DNA of 64,000 nt. It comes from VRUE01 sp035556755 (GTDB lineage Bacteria > Actinomycetota > Thermoleophilia > Solirubrobacterales > 70-9). The stretch's first letter is position 1. Each line of letters opens with the position of its first letter. The stretch lies in contig DATMEP010000047.1 of the NCBI GenBank assembly GCA_035556755.1, positions 3,515-67,514 of the forward strand, written 5' to 3'. This document shows positions 23,349-31,543 of this stretch, one piece after another. The notes under the pieces are model-generated. The model was not told the origin of the DNA. It saw nothing but the letters and a program-made list of their open reading frames with translations, and did not search any database. The position numbers and the translations under genes were made by a program.

Positions 23349-25760
23349 CTAATCGACAGCTTCGAGGCGTTCGATCTGCGGCAGGCGCCAGAGCACGCTG
23401 GCGATCGTCAAACCGACCGCCGCGCAGAGCAGCGCCACGAACCACTGGCCGGCGCTCAGCAGGGTCATCTCGAAGAAGTCGCGAACAGGCGCGGCGGCGA
23501 GCGTCAGCGCGAAGAGCGCACCCAGGCCGGCGACCATCGCCAGCATGTAGCTCTGGATCGCGATGTGCTCGCGCCCCGGGCCGCGCTCCAGCAGCAACAC
23601 GAAGGAGAGGCCGAGGACGATCAGCGTCGTCGTCGCGGCGGTCCGGCCGGCTTCCAGCGAGCCGCCGAACACCGTGTCGACGAGGAAGAAGCAGAGAATC
23701 GAGCCGAGCGCCGTCGCCAGTCCCGCCGGCACCGCAAAGGCCGCGAGCGCCCGCAGCAGCCGACCCCGGTAGAGCGGTCCGTCCGAGGGGGCCAGCGCCA
23801 GGACGAAGGAGGGGATGCCGATAGTCAGGAACACGGCCAGCGTCAGGTGGCGCGGCAGGAACGGGAAGGCGAAGCCGGGAACGGCGACCAGCAGGATCAG
23901 CGCCGCCGCGTAGACCGACTTGGTCAGGTAGAGCCGCCCCAGCCGGTGGATGTTGCGGGCGATCCGCCGCCCCTCGGCAACCGCCTCCGGCAGTCGCGCG
24001 AACTCGTCCTTCAGCAGCACCACGTCGGCGACCCCCTTGGTCACCTGCGCACCCGAACCCATCGCGACGGCCAGCCGCGCCTGCTTCAACGCCGGCACGT
24101 CGTTGACCCCGTCGCCGATCATCGCGGTGTAGCGACCCGAGGCGCGCAGCACCTCGACCAGCGCCTTCTTCTGCTCGGGCGCGATCCGGCAGAAGATCGT
24201 GTTGCGCTGTGCCACCTCGGCCAGCCTCTCCGCGTCCTCGGGCAGCTCGGAGCCCTCGATCACCCCCGCATCGACCGGCACGCCGACCGCGTAGGCGACA
24301 GCGGTCACGGTCGCCCGCGCGTCCCCGGAGATCAGCTTCAGGTCGACCCCCTCCTCGCGGATGGTGGCGATCGTCTCCGCCGCGTCGGGCCGCAGCGTCT
24401 CCTCGAGCACGACGAGCGCCAGCGGCTTCAGCTGCGGTGGCGGCGTGGCGGCGGCGTCCTCGGGGAGCGGCTCGCTCGATTCTCCGAAGGCGACGACGCG
24501 ATGCCCCAACGCGGTCTCCTCCTCCAGTTTGCGCGTCAGCGCGGGGGGCAAGCTCAGGGCGCCGGCCTCCGCCAGGATGTCGGGGGCGCCGAGGACATAG
24601 CTGGTCCCGCCGAGCCCCAGCCCACTCCACTTCCAGCGCGAGGAGAACGGCACTTCGCCTCCGACCTTCCCGGCCCTGCCGGGGAATGCCGCAGCGATCG
24701 TCTCCAGCGTCCGGTTACGGTCGCCGGCGCTCGCGGCAAAGCGACCCATCGCATCCTGCACCTTCTCCGGATCAGACCCCTCGGCGACCTCCAGCCCCAG
24801 CAGCCGCAGCTCCCCGTCGGTCAGCGTTCCGGTCTTGTCGACGCAGATCGTGTCGACCGCGGCGAGGCTCTCGGTCGCGCTCATCTGCTGCACCAGGGTG
24901 TCCCTGCGGGCCAACCTCACCGCCGCCACCGCGAAGGTGACGCTCATCAGCAGCACCAGCCCCTCGGGGATCAGCGTCACCAGCCCGGCCGTCGCGGTCT
25001 GGGCCGCCTCGACCAGGTCGGTGGAGCGCAGCTGGAAGGTCAGCAGCAGCATCACCGCCAGCGGTGCCATCACCCAGGTGCAGGCGACGATTACCCGGTT
25101 GACCTCGTGCTGCAGCGGCGAGGGCGGGTGGCGGAAGGCTTTCGCCTCCCCCGCCAGCCGGCCTGCGTAGCTCTCCTCGCGCACCGCGTCGACCTTGTAG
25201 TGGCCGGAGCCGGAGAGGCAGAAGGACCCCGACAGCGCTCGGTCCTCAGGTTCCTTGCGCACCCCGTCGGACTCACCGGTCAGCAGCGACTCGTCCAGGG
25301 TCATGCCGCGGCTGGCGATCGTCTCGCCGTCGGCAACCAGCTGGTCGCCGGGCTCGACCGCGATCACGTCGCCGGGGACGATCTCGTCGGCCAGCAGCTC
25401 GACCACGGCGCCGTCGCGGACCACCTTGGCATGCGGCGCCACCAGCACCGCCAGCTCGTCCAGGGTCCGCTTCGCTTTCAGCTCCTGACGGATGCCGATG
25501 TAGGAGTTGACGATCGCGATCCCGAGGAACGCCGCATCGGCGATCAGACCCAGTGAGAGGATCAGCACGCCGAAGAAGCCGATGATCGCGTTGAAGAGCG
25601 TGAAGACGTTGCCGGCGACGATGCTGGAGACCGAGCGCGAGGAGCTCTCGGCGGGCGAGCCGAGCTTACGCAGGCGCTTCGCCGCCTCCACGCTCGACAG
25701 GCCCTGTTCCATCGCGCTCGCGGTCGAGGGACCTTGCGGCTCTATCGCGGCTTCGGTCAC
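23349..25760 (-). CDS. P-type cation ATPase, CtpE/Exp7-like
   Basis: An 803-residue P-type ATPase. The actuator loop has TGES (161-164). The phosphorylation site is DKTGTLT with Asp308, and the hinge motif is GDGVNDVPAL (near 555). The fourth membrane helix reads LIPEGLVLL (about 263-271), the form found in mycobacterial CtpE and streptococcal Exp7-type pumps instead of PEGLP. No N-terminal metal-binding CxxC is present. About ten hydrophobic segments fit the family. CtpE-type enzymes are linked to Ca2+ uptake in mycobacteria, so calcium is the best guess for the ion. The start is GTG with AGGAG upstream. Divergent from the LLM gene across 28 nt. Confidence 0.85.
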   Translation of the reverse strand: MTEAAIEPQGPSTASAMEQGLSSVEAAKRLRKLGSPAESSSRSVSSIVAGNVFTLFNAIIGFFGVLILSLGLIADAAFLGIAIVNSYIGIRQELKAKRTLDELAVLVAPHAKVVRDGAVVELLADEIVPGDVIAVEPGDQLVADGETIASRGMTLDESLLTGESDGVRKEPEDRALSGSFCLSGSGHYKVDAVREESYAGRLAGEAKAFRHPPSPLQHEVNRVIVACTWVMAPLAVMLLLTFQLRSTDLVEAAQTATAGLVTLIPEGLVLLMSVTFAVAAVRLARRDTLVQQMSATESLAAVDTICVDKTGTLTDGELRLLGLEVAEGSDPEKVQDAMGRFAASAGDRNRTLETIAAAFPGRAGKVGGEVPFSSRWKWSGLGLGGTSYVLGAPDILAEAGALSLPPALTRKLEEETALGHRVVAFGESSEPLPEDAAATPPPQLKPLALVVLEETLRPDAAETIATIREEGVDLKLISGDARATVTAVAYAVGVPVDAGVIEGSELPEDAERLAEVAQRNTIFCRIAPEQKKALVEVLRASGRYTAMIGDGVNDVPALKQARLAVAMGSGAQVTKGVADVVLLKDEFARLPEAVAEGRRIARNIHRLGRLYLTKSVYAAALILLVAVPGFAFPFLPRHLTLAVFLTIGIPSFVLALAPSDGPLYRGRLLRALAAFAVPAGLATALGSILCFFLVDTVFGGSLEAGRTAATTTLIVLGLSFVLLLERGPGREHIAIQSYMLAMVAGLGALFALTLAAAPVRDFFEMTLLSAGQWFVALLCAAVGLTIASVLWRLPQIERLEAVD

Positions 25761-25764
25761 AGCT

Positions 25765-25777
25765 CCTATTCAATAGG
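25765..25777. promoter_or_regulatory. Palindrome in a 28-nt divergent intergenic space
   Basis: CCTATT-C-AATAGG lies between the P-type ATPase start (25760, minus) and the oxidoreductase start (25789, plus). Part of it forms the ribosome site of the ATPase gene on the minus strand. With so little room, promoters for at least one gene must extend into the other's coding sequence. Confidence 0.5.
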
Positions 25778-25788
25778 GTGCGAGCCGG

Positions 25789-26838
25789 ATGGCGCTGAAG
25801 CTCGGACTGAACCTCGGCTACTGGGGCATCGGCCCTGCCGGTGAGGACGCGGTGACGCTGGTGCAGGCAGCCGAGAAGGCAGGCTTCGAGTCGGTCTGGG
25901 CGGCGGAGTCCTACGGCTCCGACGTGGTCAGCGTTCTCGCCTGGCTCGCCCCGCAGACGAAGACGATCAACCTCGGCGCCGCGATCTTGCAGGTGCCCGC
26001 CCGGCCGCCGGCCGCTGCGGCGATGGCCGGCGCCACGATCGACAAACTCTCGGGCGGGCGCTTCCTCTTCGGCTTCGGGCCGTCGGGCCCGCAGGTCTCA
26101 GAAGGCTGGTACGGCGTCCCCTACGCGAAGCCCTGGGGGCGGACCCGCGAGTACATCGAAGTCGTGCGTGAGATCGTCGCCCGAGAGGGCAAGCTCGAGC
26201 ACGCAGGCGAGCACTACACGCTGCCGCTGCCCGGCGGCGAGGGCAAGCCGCTGAAGCTCAACTTCCACCCAAAGCGCAACCGAATCCCGGTCTTCGTCGG
26301 CGCGATCGGCCGCAAATCGGTCGAGATGGCGGCGGAGATCTGCGACGGTTGGATCCCGATCTTCTTCAGCGTCGACGCCTTCGAGCAGACCTGGGGCGAG
26401 CACTTGGAGGCCGGCTTCGCCAAGGGCGGGCGCCAGCGCTCCGACCTCGAGGTCTCCCCTTCGCTGCAGGTGGCCATCGACGGCGACCTGGAGGCGGCGA
26501 AGAGCGTCGTCAAGGCGGGGCTCGTCCTTTACTTCGGCGGCATGGGCAGTCGCAAGACCAACTTCTACGTCGACCTCGCCCACCGCTTCGGCTTCGGCGA
26601 CGTCGCCGACGAGGTTCAGCGCCGCTTCCAGGAGGGCGACCGCGGCGGCGCCTACGAGGCGATGCCCGACGAGATCGTCGAGGCGACCTCGCTGGTCGGC
26701 ACCGAGGCCGAGGTCGCCGAGCGGGTCGAGCGCTTCCGCGGCGCCGGCATCGACCGCCTCATCGTCTCCCCCGTCCACGTCGACCGCAGCGAGCAGCTGC
26801 ACACGATCGAGCGCCTGGCGGCCCTGGCGGGCGGCTGA
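25789..26838 (+). CDS. LLM-class F420-dependent oxidoreductase
   Basis: A 349-residue luciferase-like monooxygenase fold, of the branch that uses coenzyme F420. Features: LGLNLGYWG at the start, AEKAGFESVWAAESYGSDVVS, the TxxLxLGAAILQVPAR strand, GRFLFGFGPSGPQVSEGWYG, and IPVFVGAIGRKSVEMAAEICDGWIP. The end has the typical GxAEVAERVERFRGAGIDRLIVSPV segment. It probably reduces or oxidises a small organic substrate by hydride transfer with F420; the substrate cannot be told. Divergent from the P-type ATPase, and 37 nt before the transhydrogenase operon. Confidence 0.9.
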   Translation: MALKLGLNLGYWGIGPAGEDAVTLVQAAEKAGFESVWAAESYGSDVVSVLAWLAPQTKTINLGAAILQVPARPPAAAAMAGATIDKLSGGRFLFGFGPSGPQVSEGWYGVPYAKPWGRTREYIEVVREIVAREGKLEHAGEHYTLPLPGGEGKPLKLNFHPKRNRIPVFVGAIGRKSVEMAAEICDGWIPIFFSVDAFEQTWGEHLEAGFAKGGRQRSDLEVSPSLQVAIDGDLEAAKSVVKAGLVLYFGGMGSRKTNFYVDLAHRFGFGDVADEVQRRFQEGDRGGAYEAMPDEIVEATSLVGTEAEVAERVERFRGAGIDRLIVSPVHVDRSEQLHTIERLAALAGG

Positions 26839-26875
26839 CCCGCCTTCGCACTCATCGCATAACCTTCCGCGCCGC

Positions 26876-27994
26876 GTGAAGATCGGAGTACCGAAAGAGA
26901 CCGCCGAGGGAGAGCGCCGCGTCGCGCTCGTCCCCGATGCCGTCGCCTCGCTGAAGAAGAACGAGCACGTGGACGTGGTCGTCGAGTCCGGCGCCGGCGA
27001 GGCCGCCGGCCATCCCGACTCCCAGTACGAGGAGGCGGGCGCCGAGGTCGGCGACCCCTCCGTTGCCTGGGGGGCCGACGTCGTCCTCCGCGTCGCGACC
27101 CCCAGCGCCGAGGAAATCGGCCGCCTCAACTCCAACCAGCTGCTGATCGGACACCTCGCCCCCTGGACCTCGGCCGAGACCAACAAGGCGCTCGCCGCAG
27201 CCGGCGTCACCAGCTTCGCGATGGAGGCGATCCCGCGGACGACGCGCGCCCAGGCGATGGACGCGCTCTCCTCGCAGGCCGCCGCGGCCGGCTACGCGGC
27301 GACGCTGATCGCCGCCCGCGAGTCCGGTCGCTTCTTCGGGATGATGACCACCGCCGCGGGCACCGTGCCGCCGGCCAAGGTCCTGGTGCTGGGCGCCGGC
27401 GTCGCCGGCCTGCAGGCGGTCGCCACCGCGAAGCGGCTCGGCGCGATCGTCACCGGCTTCGACATCCGCCGCGCCGCCTGGGAGCAGATCGCCTCGCTCG
27501 GCGGCCGCCCGCTCGAACTCGACTTCATCCCCGACGCCGAGGGCGAGGGCGGATACGCGCGCCCGCTCACCGACGAGGAGAACGCGCAGGTGCGCGACGC
27601 GCTCGGCGAGAACGCCGCCAAACAGGACGTGATCGTCACCACCGCCGCCATCCCCGGCCGCCCGGCTCCGCTGCTGATCACCGCCGACGCGGTGCGGAGC
27701 ATGCAGCCCGGCTCGGTGATCGTCGACCTCGCCGCCGAGACTGGCGGCAACTGCGAGCTGACGCAGGCCGGGCAGACCGTGAGCGAGAACGGCGTCAAGG
27801 TGCTCGGCCCGCGCAACCTGGCTAGCGAGATGCCGGCCCCCGCCTCGCAGCTCTACGCCAAGAACCTCGAGAACCTGCTCGGCCTGCTGGTCACCGAGGA
27901 GGGCCAGCTGAACGTCGACTTCGAGGACGACATCGTCGCCGCGGCCTGCATCACCCACGGCGGCGAGATCAAGAACGAGAGGGCGGCGAAGTAA
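26876..27994 (+). CDS. pntAA: NAD(P) transhydrogenase subunit alpha, soluble part
   Basis: A 372-residue NAD(H)-binding subunit (domain I) of proton-translocating transhydrogenase. It opens with the family pattern MKIGVPKETAEGERRVALVPD and has the nucleotide-binding loop VLVLGAGVAGLQAVATAKRLGA (about 169-190), the RQD-loop region and the GRPAPLLIT strand. It ends just before the membrane domain, which is a separate gene here (three-gene form). The GTG start has weak ribosome signals. Its stop overlaps the pntAB start by one base (TAATG), so the subunits are co-translated. The enzyme makes NADPH from NADH using the proton gradient. Confidence 0.95.
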   Translation: MKIGVPKETAEGERRVALVPDAVASLKKNEHVDVVVESGAGEAAGHPDSQYEEAGAEVGDPSVAWGADVVLRVATPSAEEIGRLNSNQLLIGHLAPWTSAETNKALAAAGVTSFAMEAIPRTTRAQAMDALSSQAAAAGYAATLIAARESGRFFGMMTTAAGTVPPAKVLVLGAGVAGLQAVATAKRLGAIVTGFDIRRAAWEQIASLGGRPLELDFIPDAEGEGGYARPLTDEENAQVRDALGENAAKQDVIVTTAAIPGRPAPLLITADAVRSMQPGSVIVDLAAETGGNCELTQAGQTVSENGVKVLGPRNLASEMPAPASQLYAKNLENLLGLLVTEEGQLNVDFEDDIVAAACITHGGEIKNERAAK

Positions 27995-28302
27995 TGGACC
28001 TGATCACCGAGATCACGATCTTCGTCCTCGCCGCCTTCGTCGGCTTCGAGGTGATCTCGAAGGTCCCGACCACCCTGCACACGCCCCTGATGTCGCAGAC
28101 CAACGCGATCCACGGGATCGTGATGCTGGGCGGGCTGATAGTCGTCGGCTACGCCGACGACTCGCTGGAGTACGTGATCGGCACGATCGCGATCGCCTTC
28201 GGCGCGATCAACATCGTCGGCGGCTTCATGGTCACCGACCGGATGCTGGGGATGTTCTCTCGCAAGCCGAAGCCGAAGCAGACCGAGGAGGGCGGCAAGT
28301 GA
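27994..28302 (+). CDS. pntAB: NAD(P) transhydrogenase subunit alpha, membrane part
   Basis: A 102-residue membrane subunit with three hydrophobic segments: TEITIFVLAAFVGFEVI, HGIVMLGGLIVVG and VIGTIAIAFGAINIVGGFMV. It also has the family landmark PTTLHTPLMSQTNAIHGIV. It carries part of the proton channel and joins PntAA to the complex. It overlaps pntB by 4 nt (GTGA), so all three subunits are translationally linked. The end is basic (RKPKPKQ). Confidence 0.95.
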   Translation: MDLITEITIFVLAAFVGFEVISKVPTTLHTPLMSQTNAIHGIVMLGGLIVVGYADDSLEYVIGTIAIAFGAINIVGGFMVTDRMLGMFSRKPKPKQTEEGGK

Positions 28303-29717
28303 TCCCCGCCGCCGTGCTCGAGCCGGGTGGCGCCGGCGCCACCGCGCTCTACATCGTCGCCTTCTCCCTCTTCATCCTCGGCGTCCGCCGCGGCACCCAC
28401 CCGACCACGGCGAAGCAGGGCAACCTGATCGCCGCCGTCGGCATGGCGATCGCCGTGGTGACGACGCTGCTGCTCGACGGGATGGGGAATTGGGGCATCC
28501 TCTTCGGCGGCCTCGCAATCGGCACCGCGGTCGGCGTGATCGCCTCGATCCGCGTCCAGATGACCGAGATGCCGCAGATGGTTGCCCTCTACAACGGCGT
28601 CGGCGGCGGCGCGGTCGCGCTGATCTCCTGGGCCGAGATCCGCCACGGCATCTCCCTTGGCGAGGAGATCCCCCTCGACACGCTGATCCCGATCCTCTTC
28701 TCGGCCGTCGTCGGCTCTGTCTCCTTCTGGGGCTCGAACGTCGCCTTCGCCAAGCTCCAGGACCTGATCCCGACCCGGCCGCTCGCGGTCCCGGGCCAGC
28801 AGGTGATCAACGTGCTGCTGCTGATCGGCATCCTCGCCGCCTGCACCAGCATCGCGATCAACAACGACGACCCCTCGCAGGAGCTCTTCATCGGGATCCT
28901 GCTCGCTGCGGCCCTGCTCGGCAACCTGGTCGTGCTGCCGATCGGCGGCGCGGACATGCCGGTCGTGATCTCGTTGCTCAACGCCTTCACCGGCCTCGCC
29001 GCCGCCGCAGCCGGCTTCGCCCTCGACAACGTCGCGCTGATCGTCGCCGGCACCCTGGTCGGCTCCTCGGGAACGATCCTGACGATGGAGATGGCGACCG
29101 CGATGAACCGCTCGGTCGCCAACGTCCTCTTCGCCGGCTTCGGTGGGGCGCCAAGCGGCGGCGCGGGAGGCTCGACCGAGGAGCGACCGCACACCTCGAT
29201 CGGCGCCCAGGACGCGGCTATCAAGCTCGCCTACGCCGACTCGGTCGTGATCGTTCCCGGCTACGGCCTCGCCGTCGCCCAGGCCCAGCACGCGATCAAG
29301 GAGGTCGCCGACGAGCTGGAGAAGCGCGGCGTCACCGTCGGCTACGCGATCCATCCCGTCGCCGGCCGCATGCCGGGCCACATGAACGTGCTGCTGGCCG
29401 AGGCGGACGTGCCCTACGAGCAGCTGAAGGAGATGGAGGAGGTCAACCCCGAGCTGCCGCGCACCGACGTCGCCGTCGTCGTTGGCGCCAACGACGTCAC
29501 CAACCCGGCGGCGAAGACCGACCCCGACAGCCCGATCGCCGGCATGCCGATCATCGAGGTCACCGAGGCACAGCAGGTGATCGTGATCAAGCGCTCGCTC
29601 AGTCCTGGCTTCGCCGGCATCGACAACGACCTCTTCTACGAACCGAACACCTCGATGCTGTTCGCCGACGCCAAACAGGCGGCGGCGGACATCGCGGCCG
29701 AGATCAGCCAGCTCTAG
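28299..29717 (+). CDS. pntB: NAD(P) transhydrogenase subunit beta
   Basis: A 472-residue subunit that carries most of the membrane domain (about nine hydrophobic segments up to residue 260) and the soluble NADP(H)-binding domain III at the C-terminus. Domain III shows VIVPGYGLAVAQAQHAIKEVADELEKRG, HPVAGRMPGHMNVLLAEADVPYE and DVAVVVGANDVTNPAAKTDPDSPIAGMP, which form the NADP site. It starts with GTG within the pntAB stop. It is the last gene of the pnt operon. Confidence 0.95.
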   Translation: MIPAAVLEPGGAGATALYIVAFSLFILGVRRGTHPTTAKQGNLIAAVGMAIAVVTTLLLDGMGNWGILFGGLAIGTAVGVIASIRVQMTEMPQMVALYNGVGGGAVALISWAEIRHGISLGEEIPLDTLIPILFSAVVGSVSFWGSNVAFAKLQDLIPTRPLAVPGQQVINVLLLIGILAACTSIAINNDDPSQELFIGILLAAALLGNLVVLPIGGADMPVVISLLNAFTGLAAAAAGFALDNVALIVAGTLVGSSGTILTMEMATAMNRSVANVLFAGFGGAPSGGAGGSTEERPHTSIGAQDAAIKLAYADSVVIVPGYGLAVAQAQHAIKEVADELEKRGVTVGYAIHPVAGRMPGHMNVLLAEADVPYEQLKEMEEVNPELPRTDVAVVVGANDVTNPAAKTDPDSPIAGMPIIEVTEAQQVIVIKRSLSPGFAGIDNDLFYEPNTSMLFADAKQAAADIAAEISQL

Positions 29718-29764
29718 CTCTCTTTTGCTCTAGATCCCTCCTCGGGGGGAGAGAAATGCGACGC

Positions 29765-29779
29765 CGGGACTTAGTCCCG
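29765..29779. repeat. Inverted repeat directly before the start of 29781
   Basis: CGGGAC-TTA-GTCCCG ends one base before the ATG at 29781. A G-rich site resembling a ribosome site (GGGGGGAG, 29744-29751) lies on its 5' side. A hairpin here could hide the start codon or bring the ribosome site nearer. Confidence 0.5.
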
Positions 29780-29780
29780 T

Positions 29781-30701
29781 ATGCGATCGCAGCGCGGGCA
29801 GGGAACGGTCGAGTGGATCGGCCTCGTGACCGTCGTCGCCCTGGTGCTCGCAGTGCTGCTGACGAGCGGGATGCGAGTCCCAGGCGCGGCGCTTGCGCAC
29901 GCGGTTGGATCGAAGCTCCTCTGCGCGGCGGCGCTGGCCGATGGCTGCGGGGACGAACCAGTGCTTATCGCGGCCTACGGGACCGAGATCGGGCAGCTGG
30001 TCCGCGAGCACATGCCGGCGATCGCCTTCGAGCGCGGCTCACGCGCCCTGCCGGTCGACTTCCGTCGCTGCCGCCGACCCGCGTGCAGCGACGGGACGGC
30101 CCGCGGGCTCGTGCGGCGAAGCGATGCTGGGCTACCCGTCACGGCATCCACCCACGTGGTCGACTGCCGGAACCCCGAGGGGGCATCGGACGAGCCCGAT
30201 TGCTCGGGGCCACGCGCCGGGAATCTCTACATCCAGTACTGGCTCTTCTATCCCGATTCGGCGACGCTGCGCGGCGTACCGATCGCCGGAAAGGCGGGAT
30301 ACCACCCCGACGACTGGGAGAGCGTTCAAGTCCGCATCGAAGCGGACGGCGGGGTTGTGGAACGCGCCTCCTCTCATCATGGCTACAACCACGCCTCCGG
30401 CGCCGCGAACTGGGGCTCGGATGCCGGAGTCGAGCCGCTTCGCACTGCAGCAGAAGTAATCGGAGCCCGGCCGACCAACGGCTGGGGCCCGGCTGCCGGT
30501 CTGCTGCGCGTCTCCGGCGGCAGCCACGCCGGCAATGCCAGCGGCTACCTCGACTTCGACCGCATCGTCCCCGGACCTCGCGTCCATCTCGTGCCCCTCG
30601 AGCCGATCGCCGATGCCGAAGGCGACAGCTACCGCTTTGCCGTCAGCCCACCCTGGCGCAAGCGTGTCTGGCGCAATCCGGAGGCGGAGACGACCGACTA
30701 A
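29781..30701 (+). CDS. Protein with TadE/pilin-type N-terminus and a Vps62/DUF946-like domain
   Basis: 306 residues. The start reads RGQGTVEWIGLVTVVALVLAVLL, which matches the class III (prepilin peptidase) signal of TadE/Flp pseudopilins: short basic leader, Gly, then Glu five residues into a hydrophobic helix. The remaining 270 residues are not pilin-like. They contain YIQYWLFYPD, a gap, then HPDDWESVQVRI, the pattern of Vps62/DUF946-like proteins, plus SSHHGYNH and GGSHAGNAS. This suggests a secreted, helix-anchored protein. The ATG follows a stop in frame by nine bases, so it is the first possible start. Function unknown. Confidence 0.6.
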   Translation: MRSQRGQGTVEWIGLVTVVALVLAVLLTSGMRVPGAALAHAVGSKLLCAAALADGCGDEPVLIAAYGTEIGQLVREHMPAIAFERGSRALPVDFRRCRRPACSDGTARGLVRRSDAGLPVTASTHVVDCRNPEGASDEPDCSGPRAGNLYIQYWLFYPDSATLRGVPIAGKAGYHPDDWESVQVRIEADGGVVERASSHHGYNHASGAANWGSDAGVEPLRTAAEVIGARPTNGWGPAAGLLRVSGGSHAGNASGYLDFDRIVPGPRVHLVPLEPIADAEGDSYRFAVSPPWRKRVWRNPEAETTD

Positions 30702-31469
30702 CTACTTCGGCGGCATCCGCAGGGCGCCGTCGAGGCGAATCGTCTCCCCGTTCAGCATCGGGTTGGCGACGATCTGGCCGACCAGCTTGGCGTACTCCTC
30801 GGGACGGCCGAGGCGGGACGGAAAGGGGATGCCGGCACCGAGCGCCGTGCGCGCCTCCTCGGGTACCGCCGCGAGCAGGGGCGTGTCGAAGAGCCCGGGC
30901 GCGATCGTGACGACGCGCACGCCGCGCGATGCCATGTCGCGGGCTGCGGGGAGGGTCATCCCGACGATGCCTCCCTTCGAAGCCGCGTAGGCGACCTGCC
31001 CGATCTGCCCGTCGAAGGCGGCGATCGAGGCGGTGTTGACGCAGACACCGCGCTCACCCTCCCCGTCGGGCTCGTTCTCGCTCATCGCCGCCGCCGCCAG
31101 CCGCAGCACGTTGAAGGTTCCGATCAGGTTGACCTGGATCACCTTGGAGAAGAGCTCGAGGTCATGGGGACCGCCCTTGTGGGCGACGCGCTCGGCCCAG
31201 CCGATCCCGGCGCAGCAGACCGAGACCCGCAGCCCGCCGGCAACCGAGGCTGCCCGGTCGACCGCCGCCGAGACGGCCGCTGCATCGGTCACATCGGCCT
31301 CGACGAAGTTCGCCCGCCCTCCCAGCTCAGCCGCCAGCGCCTCGCCCCTCTCGGCGTTGAGATCGGCGATCGTGACGCTCGCACCCGCACCGGTCAGCGC
31401 CCGCGCGGTCGCCTCGCCGAGCCCCGAGGCCCCGCCTGCAACCAGCGCGCTTGCAGCGTCGAGTTCCAC
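30702..31469 (-). CDS. Short-chain dehydrogenase/reductase (3-hydroxyacyl-CoA dehydrogenase type)
   Basis: A 255-residue SDR. The NAD-binding loop is AGGASGLGEA (about 11-20), Asp35 in IADLNAER favours NAD(H), the CCAGIGW segment takes the NNAG place, and the active site has Ser (NTASIAAF) with YAASKGG. The overall pattern (AYAASKGGIVGMTLPAARDMA, GLFDTPLL, FPSRLGRPEEYA) follows HSD17B10-like 3-hydroxyacyl-CoA dehydrogenases, so a role in fatty or branched-acid beta-oxidation is likely. The GTG start is 9 nt after the minus-strand hexamer TAGGGT, hence probably leaderless. Divergent from egtB. Confidence 0.9.
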   Translation of the reverse strand: MELDAASALVAGGASGLGEATARALTGAGASVTIADLNAERGEALAAELGGRANFVEADVTDAAAVSAAVDRAASVAGGLRVSVCCAGIGWAERVAHKGGPHDLELFSKVIQVNLIGTFNVLRLAAAAMSENEPDGEGERGVCVNTASIAAFDGQIGQVAYAASKGGIVGMTLPAARDMASRGVRVVTIAPGLFDTPLLAAVPEEARTALGAGIPFPSRLGRPEEYAKLVGQIVANPMLNGETIRLDGALRMPPK

Positions 31470-31543
31470 CGCCGCCGCACCCTACACAGCGGTTTTCCCA
31501 CCCGGCTGCCCGGCCTCGCTACTGTGTCCGGATCGCCACCGAG

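Noticed and set aside
28490..30910. 806-codon open frame in the plus strand crossing pntB, 29781 and beyond
   Set aside because: Arg, Pro and Gly-rich translation with no domain, overlapping a certain gene in another frame. It is an artefact of high GC.
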